Source of the DNA: Opitutaceae bacterium
Lineage (GTDB): Bacteria; Verrucomicrobiota; Verrucomicrobiia; Opitutales; Opitutaceae
DNA: 64,000 nucleotides
Direction of reading: 5' to 3'
Assembly (NCBI GenBank): GCA_024711005.1
Contig: JANJTQ010000175.1
Location: forward strand, 1 to 64,000
Shown piece by piece: positions 1-8,356 of the stretch (positions within the stretch are counted from its first letter, which is position 1; each line of letters begins with the position of its first letter). Made by a program: the position numbers and the translations under genes. A model generated the notes under the pieces. That model did not search any database, was not told where the DNA came from, and saw only the letters and a program-made list of their open reading frames with translations.

Positions 1-179
1 CCTACTCTCCCGACCTCAACCCCATCGAAATGATGTGGAGCAAGGTGAAGGCCCTTCTTCGCAAAGCTCAGGCACGCACCCATCCCGATCTGCTCGCCGC
101 CATCGCCTCCGCTTTGAACGCCATCACTCCCAGCGACGCCCACGGTTGGTTTGCCCACTGTGGCTATAGTTTTATTTAA
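1..179 (+). mobile_element. C-terminal fragment of IS630-family transposase plus adjacent IS end (cut by window edge)
   Basis: Frame from nt 3 reads YSPDLNPIEMMWSKVKALLRKAQARTHPDLLAAIASALNAITPSDAHGWFAHCGYSFI*; SPDLNPIE is the IS630/Tc1 DDE C-terminal signature; followed by AT-rich end TTTTATTTAAAATGCTCTA. Confidence 0.88.
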
Positions 180-398
180 AATGCTCTAAAACTTTCAGTA
201 TCGATTCGTCGCTAATCGGTTCGGGGAAAGGACGAAAGTTGGCCCGCGCGCCGAGATTCGGTCTTGCATACATCACGGAGGCGGCCGATCCGAAGGGGAT
301 TGGCTGTGTGCTGCAGGGGCGTTCGCAACCACCGGAATGGCCGGATTGCTCGGACAAGCGCCGCCTGCAACACCCTGCCTCCAGACCGAGCCCGTTAA

Positions 399-1574
399 TC
401 ACGACATTTTTAACCGCGTCACCGCCGCGAGAAACCACTCCAGCGCGTACCATGACAACTGCCCCGACGGTCCGCGCGGATTGAAATCGCACGCGTGCGT
501 CGCCCACGGCAGCGACACCAATGCATTCGGCACGTCCAACTCATCGAGCTTGGCATGCAGACGCTCGCTCTGCTTGTGCCACACCATCGGATCCTGCAGG
601 CCGTGCACCAGCAGCGTGGGCACCGCGTTGTCCTTGGTCGCAATCAAATAGGCTGACGCCGTGCGATACGCCTCCGCCGCTTCCTCCGGCGCCCCGCCCA
701 GATACTGACGCAAAAGCTTCACCGCGTTCAGAATGTCGTCCTCCCGCGAAAATCCCCACGCGAACACCTGGTCGTGCGGACCATAAAACGACACCGCTCC
801 GCGCACCGCCGTATCTGATCTTCCATACGCGACCACCGTCGCCAGCTGCCCGCCCGCCGACCGTCCCATCAGCACCAGCCGGGTCGGGTCGATGCCGAGC
901 TCCGTCGCGTGGGTTTTGAAATGGGCGATCGCAGCCGCAATGTCGTCCGCCTGCGCCGGCCACACCGTCTCCGGAGCCAGCCGATAACTCACCGCCGCCA
1001 CCGCATAGCCACGCCGGGCGAGGTGATGATTGACCGCCGGCAGTTGCGTGCGATCGCCACTGTCCCAACCGCCTCCGTGAATCATCACCACACAGGGCGC
1101 GGGCGTCGTGCGTCCCACCGCGCGATAAAAATCCATCGCCAACCCGTTCGTCACCCTCCTCGTTTCCACCGGCACCGGCGCATACCCGCGCGCCACCAGG
1201 CCGCCCAAGGTGAAGGGCGCGCACCGCATCTCCACCTTGCCAAACGCAGCCGTCAGCTTCTTGGGCAACCCGCGCCCGATCCACGCCGCCTGCGCGACCG
1301 GACGCAACAGCGACACCGTCGCCACCGCGCACGCGGTCACGATCACTCCTCGCCATTCACCGCCCCACACCCATCCGCAACCGCCGACCGCCAGCGGGAG
1401 CACAACCAAAAAGTGCCCGAACTCCCCCACCAGAATGGCGGTCCGCCACAGCCACAAGGTCGGCGCGCGCAACCACGTCAGCGAGGCGGCCCCCACCAAC
1501 GCCAAAGCGAGCGATAACAACATCCAGCGCACCATGGTCCTGTTACTACGCCCGGAAACCATCGATGGGTGCAA
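399..1574 (-). CDS. alpha/beta hydrolase (esterase/lipase, HGGGW type) with N-terminal membrane segments
   Basis: HGGGWDSGD oxyanion motif, GRSAGGQ nucleophile elbow, DPMVWHKQS and TH near C-terminus. Confidence 0.85.
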   Translation of the reverse strand: MHPSMVSGRSNRTMVRWMLLSLALALVGAASLTWLRAPTLWLWRTAILVGEFGHFLVVLPLAVGGCGWVWGGEWRGVIVTACAVATVSLLRPVAQAAWIGRGLPKKLTAAFGKVEMRCAPFTLGGLVARGYAPVPVETRRVTNGLAMDFYRAVGRTTPAPCVVMIHGGGWDSGDRTQLPAVNHHLARRGYAVAAVSYRLAPETVWPAQADDIAAAIAHFKTHATELGIDPTRLVLMGRSAGGQLATVVAYGRSDTAVRGAVSFYGPHDQVFAWGFSREDDILNAVKLLRQYLGGAPEEAAEAYRTASAYLIATKDNAVPTLLVHGLQDPMVWHKQSERLHAKLDELDVPNALVSLPWATHACDFNPRGPSGQLSWYALEWFLAAVTRLKMS

Positions 1575-1733
1575 AGTGTTTCCTCAACGTGCAACCACGC
1601 CCTCCTGCCGGCCAACAGAAGACCTCCACCCGCGCACGGTGCTCGCCCGCACGCCCTTACTACAACATGCCGCGGCGTCCCCTTTTCCCAAAGCTCGCAA
1701 CCGCCCGTTCCTCCTTCTTGGCTTTCGGCCAAC

Positions 1734-2429
1734 ATGCGCCGTCTCGACCAGCTCCTCGCCAACCTCGGTTACTGCTCCCGCCGCGAGGCGCGCGACTTTC
1801 TCAAAAAACACGCCGTCAGCGTGCGCGGTGTCGCTGTCCGCGATCCCTCATCCAAAGCCTCGGCCGCCGATGTGCGCATCGACGGCGAACCGCTCGATCA
1901 TCCCGACGGCCTTCTGCTTCTGCTCAACAAACCGCTCGGGCTCGTCTGCTCCCACGACGAACGCGAAGGCCCGCGCGTCTACGATCTGCTCCCCGAACGC
2001 TGGCGCGCCCGCAACCCCCAGGTCACCAGCATCGGCCGCCTCGACAAGGACACCTCCGGACTGATCCTCCTCACCGACCAGACCGAACTCGTCCACAAAT
2101 ACACCTCGCCCAAGCACAAGGTCCCGAAGCTCTACCGCGCCACCACCGACCGCGATCTCACCCCCGACCTTATCCCGCTCTTCGCCGCCGGCACGCTGCT
2201 CTTGGAGGGAGAGAAAGCGCCCTGTGCGCCGGCGGAGTTACGCCTCTTCGCGGACGCCCCACGCACCGCCGAACTCGTGCTCACCGAGGGCAAGTACCAC
2301 CAGGTCCGCCGCATGTTCGCCGCCACCGGAACGACCGTGTTGACCCTGCACCGAGTGCAATTCGGCCAGCTGACCCTCGGAGATCTTCAGCCCGGCGAAT
2401 TCCGCGTCATCAACGAATCCGAGATTTAA
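1734..2429 (+). CDS. rsuA: 16S rRNA pseudouridine(516) synthase, RsuA family
   Basis: S4-like N-terminus MRRLDQLLANLGYCSRREARDFL, LNKPLGLVCS, GRLDKDTSGLILLTD, EGKYHQVRRMFAA; start placed at ATG 1734 rather than ORF start 1569. Confidence 0.85.
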   Translation: MRRLDQLLANLGYCSRREARDFLKKHAVSVRGVAVRDPSSKASAADVRIDGEPLDHPDGLLLLLNKPLGLVCSHDEREGPRVYDLLPERWRARNPQVTSIGRLDKDTSGLILLTDQTELVHKYTSPKHKVPKLYRATTDRDLTPDLIPLFAAGTLLLEGEKAPCAPAELRLFADAPRTAELVLTEGKYHQVRRMFAATGTTVLTLHRVQFGQLTLGDLQPGEFRVINESEI

Positions 2430-2439
2430 AAATCAATTC

Positions 2440-2541
2440 TTAACGCAAAGACGCCAAGGCCGATCACCAGACGCCACGGAAACCACGGCCCCTTCATTTC
2501 GGGTCCTTGCACTCTTCGCGTCTTTGCGCCTTTGCGCTAAA
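2440..2541. repeat. GCAAAGACGCC-type inverted oligo repeat
   Basis: TTAACGCAAAGACGCCAAGG ... CTTCGCGTCTTTGCGCCTTTGCGCTAA between rsuA stop and TonB receptor start. Confidence 0.7.
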
Positions 2542-2559
2542 AATCCGTCTCCCCTCCGC

Positions 2560-4644
2560 ATGAAGCGCACCACCCTCGTTTTCCTCCTGCCCACCATCGT
2601 GATGGGGAGCGTGGGCGATCCGTCCACTCCCCCCACCGTCCTCCCGCCCCTCGTCGTGACCGCCTCACGCAGCGCGCAAAGGGCCGAGACCGTGCCCGTC
2701 ACCGTCACCGTTTTCACCGCCGACGATCTGCGCGCATCACCTTCGCTCGCGATCGACGACACGCTTCGCTCCGCGCCCGCCTTTTCGCTTTTCCGCCGCA
2801 CCGGCAGCCTCACCGCCAATCCCACCGCGCAAGGGGTTTCACTCCGCGGACTCGGTCCCAGCGGCGCCAGCCGTTCGCTCGTTCTCCTCGACGGCGTCCC
2901 GCTCAACGATCCGTTCGGCGGCTGGGTTGCGTGGACCAAGCTTCCCAAGCTTTCGCTCTCTTCCGCCGAAATCGTGCGCGGAGGCGGCTCCGGCGCGTGG
3001 GGCAACTCCGCCCTCGGCGGCACCGTGCAACTCCTCACCCGTCCGCCCGCCGGCAACCGGGCCGCGGTCGAGGCCTTCATCGGCGATTTCGACACGCGCG
3101 GCGCCGAGATTGCCGTCACCCGCACCTCCGCCAACGACCGCCACAGCATAACCGTGGACACCGCCGCCTTCGCGACCGACGGCGTTCACCTCCTGCGCAA
3201 CCCCGGCTCCATCGACCGCCCCGCCGACCTGGATTATCAGCGCGCCCAGGCCGCCTTTCGTAGTTCGATTACGAATACCGTCGATCTCACGGTCACCACG
3301 CGCATCTATGCCGAGGAACGCGGCAACGGCACTCCGCTTCAGCGCAACGCCTCCGACGAAACCTTTCTCTCCGTTGCACTCGCCGACTCGGGCAGCTCCG
3401 ACGTAGGCCGCGAGCTCTCTCGCGCTCCGTCCGACTTCGCTTGGTCCGCGATCATTTACGTCCAGGACCAATCCTTCTCGTCCTTCTTCAGCGCCGTCGA
3501 TCCCACCCGCACCAGCGAAACCCCCGCCCTTGACCAATACGACGTCCCCGCCACCGCGGCCGGCGCCGCCTTTACCGCCACCTGGGGCGACTTCAACGAC
3601 GACGCCATCACCACGCTCGGTCTGGATGCCCGCCACGTGCGCGGCGAAACCCGCGAAGCCTACTTCTGGAACGGTGCCCAATTCGTCAACGACCGCCGCG
3701 CCGGCGGCGAACAACTCTTCGTCGGCCTCTTCGCCCGTCACGACCGCGCACTCACGTCCACCCTCCGCGCCTCTGCGGGCGCACGTGTGGATTATTGGCA
3801 GACCACCGACGGTTTCCGCCGCGAACGCAACACGATCACCGACACCGTCACGCTCGACGAGCGTTATACCGATGCCGACGACATCGAGTTCAATCCCCAC
3901 CTCGGCCTCGTCTGGCAACCCACCTCATCGGTCCGCGCCCGCGCCTCCGTGTACCAGGCCTTCCGCGTTCCCACGCTCAACGAATACCACCGTCCCTTTC
4001 GCGTCGGACCCGTCACGACCAACGCCAACCCGGCGCTCTCGCCTGAAGCCCTCACTGGTTACGAAGTCGGACTGGACCTCGGCCGCGTCGATGCGCTCGT
4101 CGGCGCGTCGTTGACCGCCTTCGTGAACGAATTCGAAGACGCCGTCACCAATGTCACGCTCGTCCCCGGCGTTCTCCGCGAACGGCGCAACCTCGATCGC
4201 ATCCGCGTGCAAGGCATCGAGGCGTCCGCCCACGCCCGTCCGCATGCGTCGCTCCACCTGGAGGCCGCCTACCTCTTCACCGACGCCCGGGTGACCGATC
4301 CCGGCCCGGAAGCTCCCGCCGGTCTCGATGGCAAACGCCTCGCGCAAGTTCCGCGTCACACCGTCACGGCATCCGCGACCTGGAATGCGCCCGCCGCGTT
4401 CCAATTCACCGCCCGCGTACGCTGGTTCTCCGCGCAGTTTGAGGATGACGAAAACACCCTCCGCCTCGCCCCGGCGGCGACGGTTGACCTCGGAGTCTCG
4501 CGACGTTTCGGCCGCCGTTGGGAAGCGTTCGTCGCCGTCGAAAATCTCTTCGACGCCGAAGTCGAAACCGGCCGCACCGCCACCGGCGTGGTGAGCATCG
4601 CCCCACCCCGCTGGTCCCGCGCCGGTGTGCGTTATGACTGGTGA
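2560..4644 (+). CDS. TonB-dependent receptor (BtuB-like)
   Basis: Signal peptide MKRTTLVFLLPTIVMG; plug domain LPPLVVTASR...RGLGPSGASRSLVLLDGVPLNDPFGGWV; C-terminal aromatic beta strand GVRYDW. Confidence 0.9.
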   Translation: MKRTTLVFLLPTIVMGSVGDPSTPPTVLPPLVVTASRSAQRAETVPVTVTVFTADDLRASPSLAIDDTLRSAPAFSLFRRTGSLTANPTAQGVSLRGLGPSGASRSLVLLDGVPLNDPFGGWVAWTKLPKLSLSSAEIVRGGGSGAWGNSALGGTVQLLTRPPAGNRAAVEAFIGDFDTRGAEIAVTRTSANDRHSITVDTAAFATDGVHLLRNPGSIDRPADLDYQRAQAAFRSSITNTVDLTVTTRIYAEERGNGTPLQRNASDETFLSVALADSGSSDVGRELSRAPSDFAWSAIIYVQDQSFSSFFSAVDPTRTSETPALDQYDVPATAAGAAFTATWGDFNDDAITTLGLDARHVRGETREAYFWNGAQFVNDRRAGGEQLFVGLFARHDRALTSTLRASAGARVDYWQTTDGFRRERNTITDTVTLDERYTDADDIEFNPHLGLVWQPTSSVRARASVYQAFRVPTLNEYHRPFRVGPVTTNANPALSPEALTGYEVGLDLGRVDALVGASLTAFVNEFEDAVTNVTLVPGVLRERRNLDRIRVQGIEASAHARPHASLHLEAAYLFTDARVTDPGPEAPAGLDGKRLAQVPRHTVTASATWNAPAAFQFTARVRWFSAQFEDDENTLRLAPAATVDLGVSRRFGRRWEAFVAVENLFDAEVETGRTATGVVSIAPPRWSRAGVRYDW

Positions 4645-4660
4645 GTTTGAACGCGCTCCC

Positions 4661-4740
4661 ATGGCCACCCATTTCACCCGCTACGTCGCCCTCGGCGACA
4701 GCTCCACCGAGGGGATCGGCGATCCCGACGGAGCGGGCGC
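4661..4740 (+). pseudogene. truncated SGNH/GDSL hydrolase N-terminus
   Basis: MATHFTRYVALGDSSTEGIGDPDG is a GDSL block I start; similarity ends just before repeat family B. Confidence 0.6.
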
Positions 4741-4756
4741 TCTGTTAAGTCTGCAC

Positions 4757-4848
4757 CCGGCGTCCGATAGAGACCCGACGACCTCGTCGGGTCGGTTGGG
4801 AGAGCGCGCCGATCAAGTCCGACGAGATCGTCGGGCCTCCAAGCCAAG
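4757..4848 (+). repeat. Interspersed palindromic repeat family B (copy 1)
   Basis: CCGGCGTCCGATAGAGACCCGACGACCTCGTCGGGTCGGTTGGGAGAGCGCGCCGATCAAGTCCGACGAGATCGTCGGGCCTCCAAGCCAAG; inverted near-identical copy at 28589-28680. Confidence 0.9.
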
Positions 4849-4875
4849 CCCCGTCCGAACCTAACGGAGTCGTGG

Positions 4876-5607
4876 CTACTCCACCCGCATCCACATTGCC
4901 GCGGCCATCGCCGCCATGCCGAGATCCTCCGTCAGTGCGACAGTCGACAGCGGCACCTTCAACACCGTGCCCATGCAGGCACAGTTTATATCAAAACCTT
5001 TCCTTAACGCCCGGACCACACCCAGCGCGCCAAAAACCATCACGACCACCGTCAGTCCATAAAGGGCGGGCAAACGCTGTTGCGTCAGGTAGCCGAGCCC
5101 CAGCCCGAGCTCGATCAACGGATACACATACGCGTAACCCGGCGATCGCTTTGCCAGCAGGTCATACATCCGAAATCCGTCGGAAAACCCGCGAAGATCG
5201 AAGAACTTGAACATCGCGAAGACCACGAGGAAGACACCCATGAAGTCGTGCATCCATGCCATTCCCTCCCATGGGCCGGCGTACGCGACTTGTTTGGCGG
5301 TGGCCGCCGCCATGGCCGAACCGATGACAATCAGCAGCGGCAGATAATTGGTCCATCGTCTGCCCCGACCCGGCTCTCGCTTCATTCCCTGGTCATCGGC
5401 CTTTCCCGCGGCGGCGCCCATCCCGCCCGCTTCGTTTACGAACTCGGTCGGGTTGCGCTGGAAGCGTTGCCGACATCGCTCGCTGCAGAAGTGATAGGTC
5501 CGGCCTGCATGCTCCAGTGTCGGCGCACCAGATGGTTCCACCGACATCCCGCAAACCGGATCGATCACCATTCCAGGGCCCGGCTCATCCTGTCGCGTCG
5601 TCTTCAT
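4876..5607 (-). CDS. YHS-domain / MauE-DoxX-like membrane protein fusion
   Basis: N-term VIDPVCGMSVEPSGAPTLEHAGRTYHFCSERCRQRFQRNP (YHS); C-term four-helix membrane domain with CACMGT. Confidence 0.75.
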   Translation of the reverse strand: MKTTRQDEPGPGMVIDPVCGMSVEPSGAPTLEHAGRTYHFCSERCRQRFQRNPTEFVNEAGGMGAAAGKADDQGMKREPGRGRRWTNYLPLLIVIGSAMAAATAKQVAYAGPWEGMAWMHDFMGVFLVVFAMFKFFDLRGFSDGFRMYDLLAKRSPGYAYVYPLIELGLGLGYLTQQRLPALYGLTVVVMVFGALGVVRALRKGFDINCACMGTVLKVPLSTVALTEDLGMAAMAAAMWMRVE

Positions 5608-5610
5608 CGT

Positions 5611-6357
5611 CTACCGATGGTGCCCTGCGGCGACTTCGGGCGCTTCTTTGACCTGCTGGCGCGTGAGATCGACCGCCAGCGTGTGATCGGCCCAACGCAC
5701 TTCACGCACGTGCTCCGGTGACATCGCGACGTTTCCGCCCGGCCACCAGTTCGTGGTATCCACCACGATCTCGGCGATCGTCCAGCGCGAATCGTCCACC
5801 TGCACATCCTCCACGTGTCCAATCTCGCCGTCCGTCGCGCCAATGCCATAGCCGCGGAGCTCGCGCGCGCTGCGCAAATGGGGATTGCCCTCGGGCACCG
5901 GTTCACGGGCGGGCAACGGCGTCAGTTGCTCATGCTCTCCCCTTTGAACGGGCGGAGGTCGCATGGTCCATAGCCCGGATGGCACGGTGCCCGGCATCAC
6001 TCCGGCCCCGAACTCGCCTCCCAGTCCGGCGTCGCCCCAATAGGTCGGCCAGGCGTAATAACCGCGCAGACGCTCCTCCTCGAAACGGGACACGGGCAGA
6101 TTGGTGGATACGTCGGGGCTGTCTTTGACTTGCTGCCGCTTGAGCCCGACCACCACGCTGCGGTGGTCCCAATCGATGCCCCGGAAGCTCTCGGGAGAAA
6201 GCAGCACCCGCTCGCGATTGAACCACGTCCCCGTGTTCACGACGAAGTAGCGAACCGTCCATGAGGCGTCATCGAACAGGATGTCGTCCACCTCGCCGAT
6301 CGCACCGTCGGTCGCCTGAATCTTAAGTCCCTCGATAGTTTTGGCGTCTATTAACAT
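5611..6357 (-). CDS. PRC-barrel domain protein (two PRC barrels)
   Basis: Two repeats of ATDGxIGxVxDxxxDDxxWxxxxxVVxTxxW; ends 3 nt upstream of the YHS gene start. Confidence 0.8.
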   Translation of the reverse strand: MLIDAKTIEGLKIQATDGAIGEVDDILFDDASWTVRYFVVNTGTWFNRERVLLSPESFRGIDWDHRSVVVGLKRQQVKDSPDVSTNLPVSRFEEERLRGYYAWPTYWGDAGLGGEFGAGVMPGTVPSGLWTMRPPPVQRGEHEQLTPLPAREPVPEGNPHLRSARELRGYGIGATDGEIGHVEDVQVDDSRWTIAEIVVDTTNWWPGGNVAMSPEHVREVRWADHTLAVDLTRQQVKEAPEVAAGHHR

Positions 6358-6629
6358 CTGTGATTCCTCCGGTTATGGGTTTGAAGCGGGTGGCCCGGCG
6401 GTTCGCCTGAACGGCCATCCTGAAGCCCAACGCTCGCCCATGATCCGTCCCTTCGCCATCGGATGAATTACTCGCTCCGGACTGGGAGTTCGCCCGGCTC
6501 GCACCCAGGAAAAACCCTTCGTCAAACACGGCGCCTGAATCCGGCCGACCAGGGTATGATCGGACCACGGACACGGTCGTCCGCTTGCGAAAGCGCCGCA
6601 TGCCCGTCACGGTGCGCGTCGTCCTTCCC

Positions 6630-7130
6630 ATGAAACATCTTCTCATCCTCACCGCCTTCCTCGCCATGTTCTCCTTCACTTCCGCCGAGCCTCTCAAAGT
6701 CGGCGATCCCGCCCCGCAGGTCACCGCAACGACCGAAACCGGCACCGAACTCGCCTTCTCCGACGCGTACGCAAAAAGTCCCTACACGTTGGTTTTCTTT
6801 TATCCGAAGGCGTTCACCGGCGGCTGCACCGCACAGAGCTGCTCCTTGCGCGACGGCTACGAGGAACTCACGCGAAAGGGCGTCTCCATCATCGGCGTGA
6901 GCACCGACAGCGTCGAAACCCAGAGGAGGTTTAAAGAGGAACATCGCCTGCCCTACACGCTCATCGCCGACACCGACAAAAAGGTCGTGAAGGCGTTTGG
7001 TCAAAACAGCCTGATGTTCGCCAGTCGCCAAGCCTACCTCATCAAGGACGGAAAAATCGTCTACGCCGACCTCAAGGGTTCCACGAAACAGCAGGCGGAC
7101 GATATCCTGAAGTTTTTGGAAACGAAGTAA
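6630..7130 (+). CDS. peroxiredoxin (AhpC/TSA, Bcp-like), exported
   Basis: Signal peptide MKHLLILTAFLAMFSFTSA; VGDPAPQVTA; FYPKAFTGGCTAQSCSLRD; start moved to ATG 6630. Confidence 0.88.
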   Translation: MKHLLILTAFLAMFSFTSAEPLKVGDPAPQVTATTETGTELAFSDAYAKSPYTLVFFYPKAFTGGCTAQSCSLRDGYEELTRKGVSIIGVSTDSVETQRRFKEEHRLPYTLIADTDKKVVKAFGQNSLMFASRQAYLIKDGKIVYADLKGSTKQQADDILKFLETK

Positions 7131-7175
7131 GCGCGCATCCAGAGCGCGTACCACTCCGACTGTGCCACTCAGACC

Positions 7176-7233
7176 GTAGGGGAAGCGCGGAGCGCTTTCT
7201 TTCGGTGACTAAACGACTCCGTCGTTCCGCTAC
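7176..7233. repeat. Imperfect inverted repeat between convergent genes
   Basis: GTAGGGGAAGCGCGGAGCGCTTTC ... AAACGACTCCGTCGTTCCGCTAC (about 16/24 paired). Confidence 0.45.
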
Positions 7234-7262
7234 GGGAGGGACGGCGTCATCGAGCCCCTCCC

Positions 7263-8195
7263 TTACAACTCGTCGTCGTGCACCGGGTGAAGCAGGGTGG
7301 CCTCGGGGTCGAGCCGCGCGCGTTCCAGCCAGTCGGCCAGCAAGGGTTCTTTCGCCACCAGGTCCGCCGGCAACGGCGCGGCCAGCAGGTCGATCGCCCG
7401 CAACTCGCCGTCGGCCGCACGCACCAGGTTTTTCGAATGCAGGTCCGCCACCAGCCACGGCCGGTCATCCACAAAATACAGCCGCGGATGATCCCGATGC
7501 GCCCGCAGGAATCGTGACGGGATCGGAATCAACGGTGCCGGCTGCACACCCGAGGTATCCGCGCCTTCCGCCAGTCGTTCGCCCAAGGTCTGTTTCGTGA
7601 CAAGCACTCCTTCGTTTTTCGTCACCCCGATCACTTCCGTCGGCATGCCGCCGAGTCGCAGGATGAGATCGAACTTTTCCAACATCGCCCGATAACTTCC
7701 GTCGGACGCGTCCGCCAGCAACGCGATTTCTTCGCCACGCCTGAATGCAAACGTGCCGCCAATGCAGCCGTTGTCCCGCGGCATGAAAAACTTGTAGATC
7801 GAACAATCCTCCGCCTCGAACGCCGTCGCTTCCACCCCGCTGCTGATCGGCCGCAACCGCGGACCGCACTCGGCCAGCAGGTCTTCGACCCCGTGCGGAA
7901 ACCCAAAGTCCTCCAACGAGATAATCGGCAGGAGCGCACGGAAGGCGCAGGCCGCTTCGCTCAGTTCGTGCCAGAGCGGATCGGCTTCCGCCAGCAGGGC
8001 TATTTCGTCGGCTTCCCAGAGGACGAGGTCATCGTCCGGATCCGTTCCGATGCCGACGCGCGCCGCCGCCGCGCCGAGACGAGCGAGCGCTTCCAGTCTT
8101 CGCCGGTGATCGTGTTGAAGCGCACGTCGCTCTTCGTCGGACGGGAGACGTCCGCCGCTGATGCAGGACGGTTTTCCGGTGAAGAGGTCTGCTTG
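7263..8195 (-). CDS. hypothetical protein with kinase-like fold signature
   Basis: WLVADLHSKNLVRAADGELRAIDLLAAPL resembles the catalytic loop/DxD region of kinase-fold proteins; start likely internal ATG (MQADLFTGKP). Confidence 0.55.
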   Translation of the reverse strand, partial: QADLFTGKPSCISGGRLPSDEERRALQHDHRRRLEALARLGAAAARVGIGTDPDDDLVLWEADEIALLAEADPLWHELSEAACAFRALLPIISLEDFGFPHGVEDLLAECGPRLRPISSGVEATAFEAEDCSIYKFFMPRDNGCIGGTFAFRRGEEIALLADASDGSYRAMLEKFDLILRLGGMPTEVIGVTKNEGVLVTKQTLGERLAEGADTSGVQPAPLIPIPSRFLRAHRDHPRLYFVDDRPWLVADLHSKNLVRAADGELRAIDLLAAPLPADLVAKEPLLADWLERARLDPEATLLHPVHDDEL

Positions 8196-8356
8196 CATGG
8201 ATCTGACATGACGGGCGCAAATTCGTGCGCGCCGGACCCGAACGCAACCGGAACTTCCTCCAACTTGCCAACACGTTATTCCCAACGACGCCGACGGATA
8301 ATTATCTCTAAACACTTGCCGCAACTCACCTCCTTCAATCTGGTTGCACCGCTCCC

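Noticed and set aside
172-507. Short ORFs between the IS end and the esterase
   Set aside because: No recognisable domain, overlapping on both strands; treated as non-coding.
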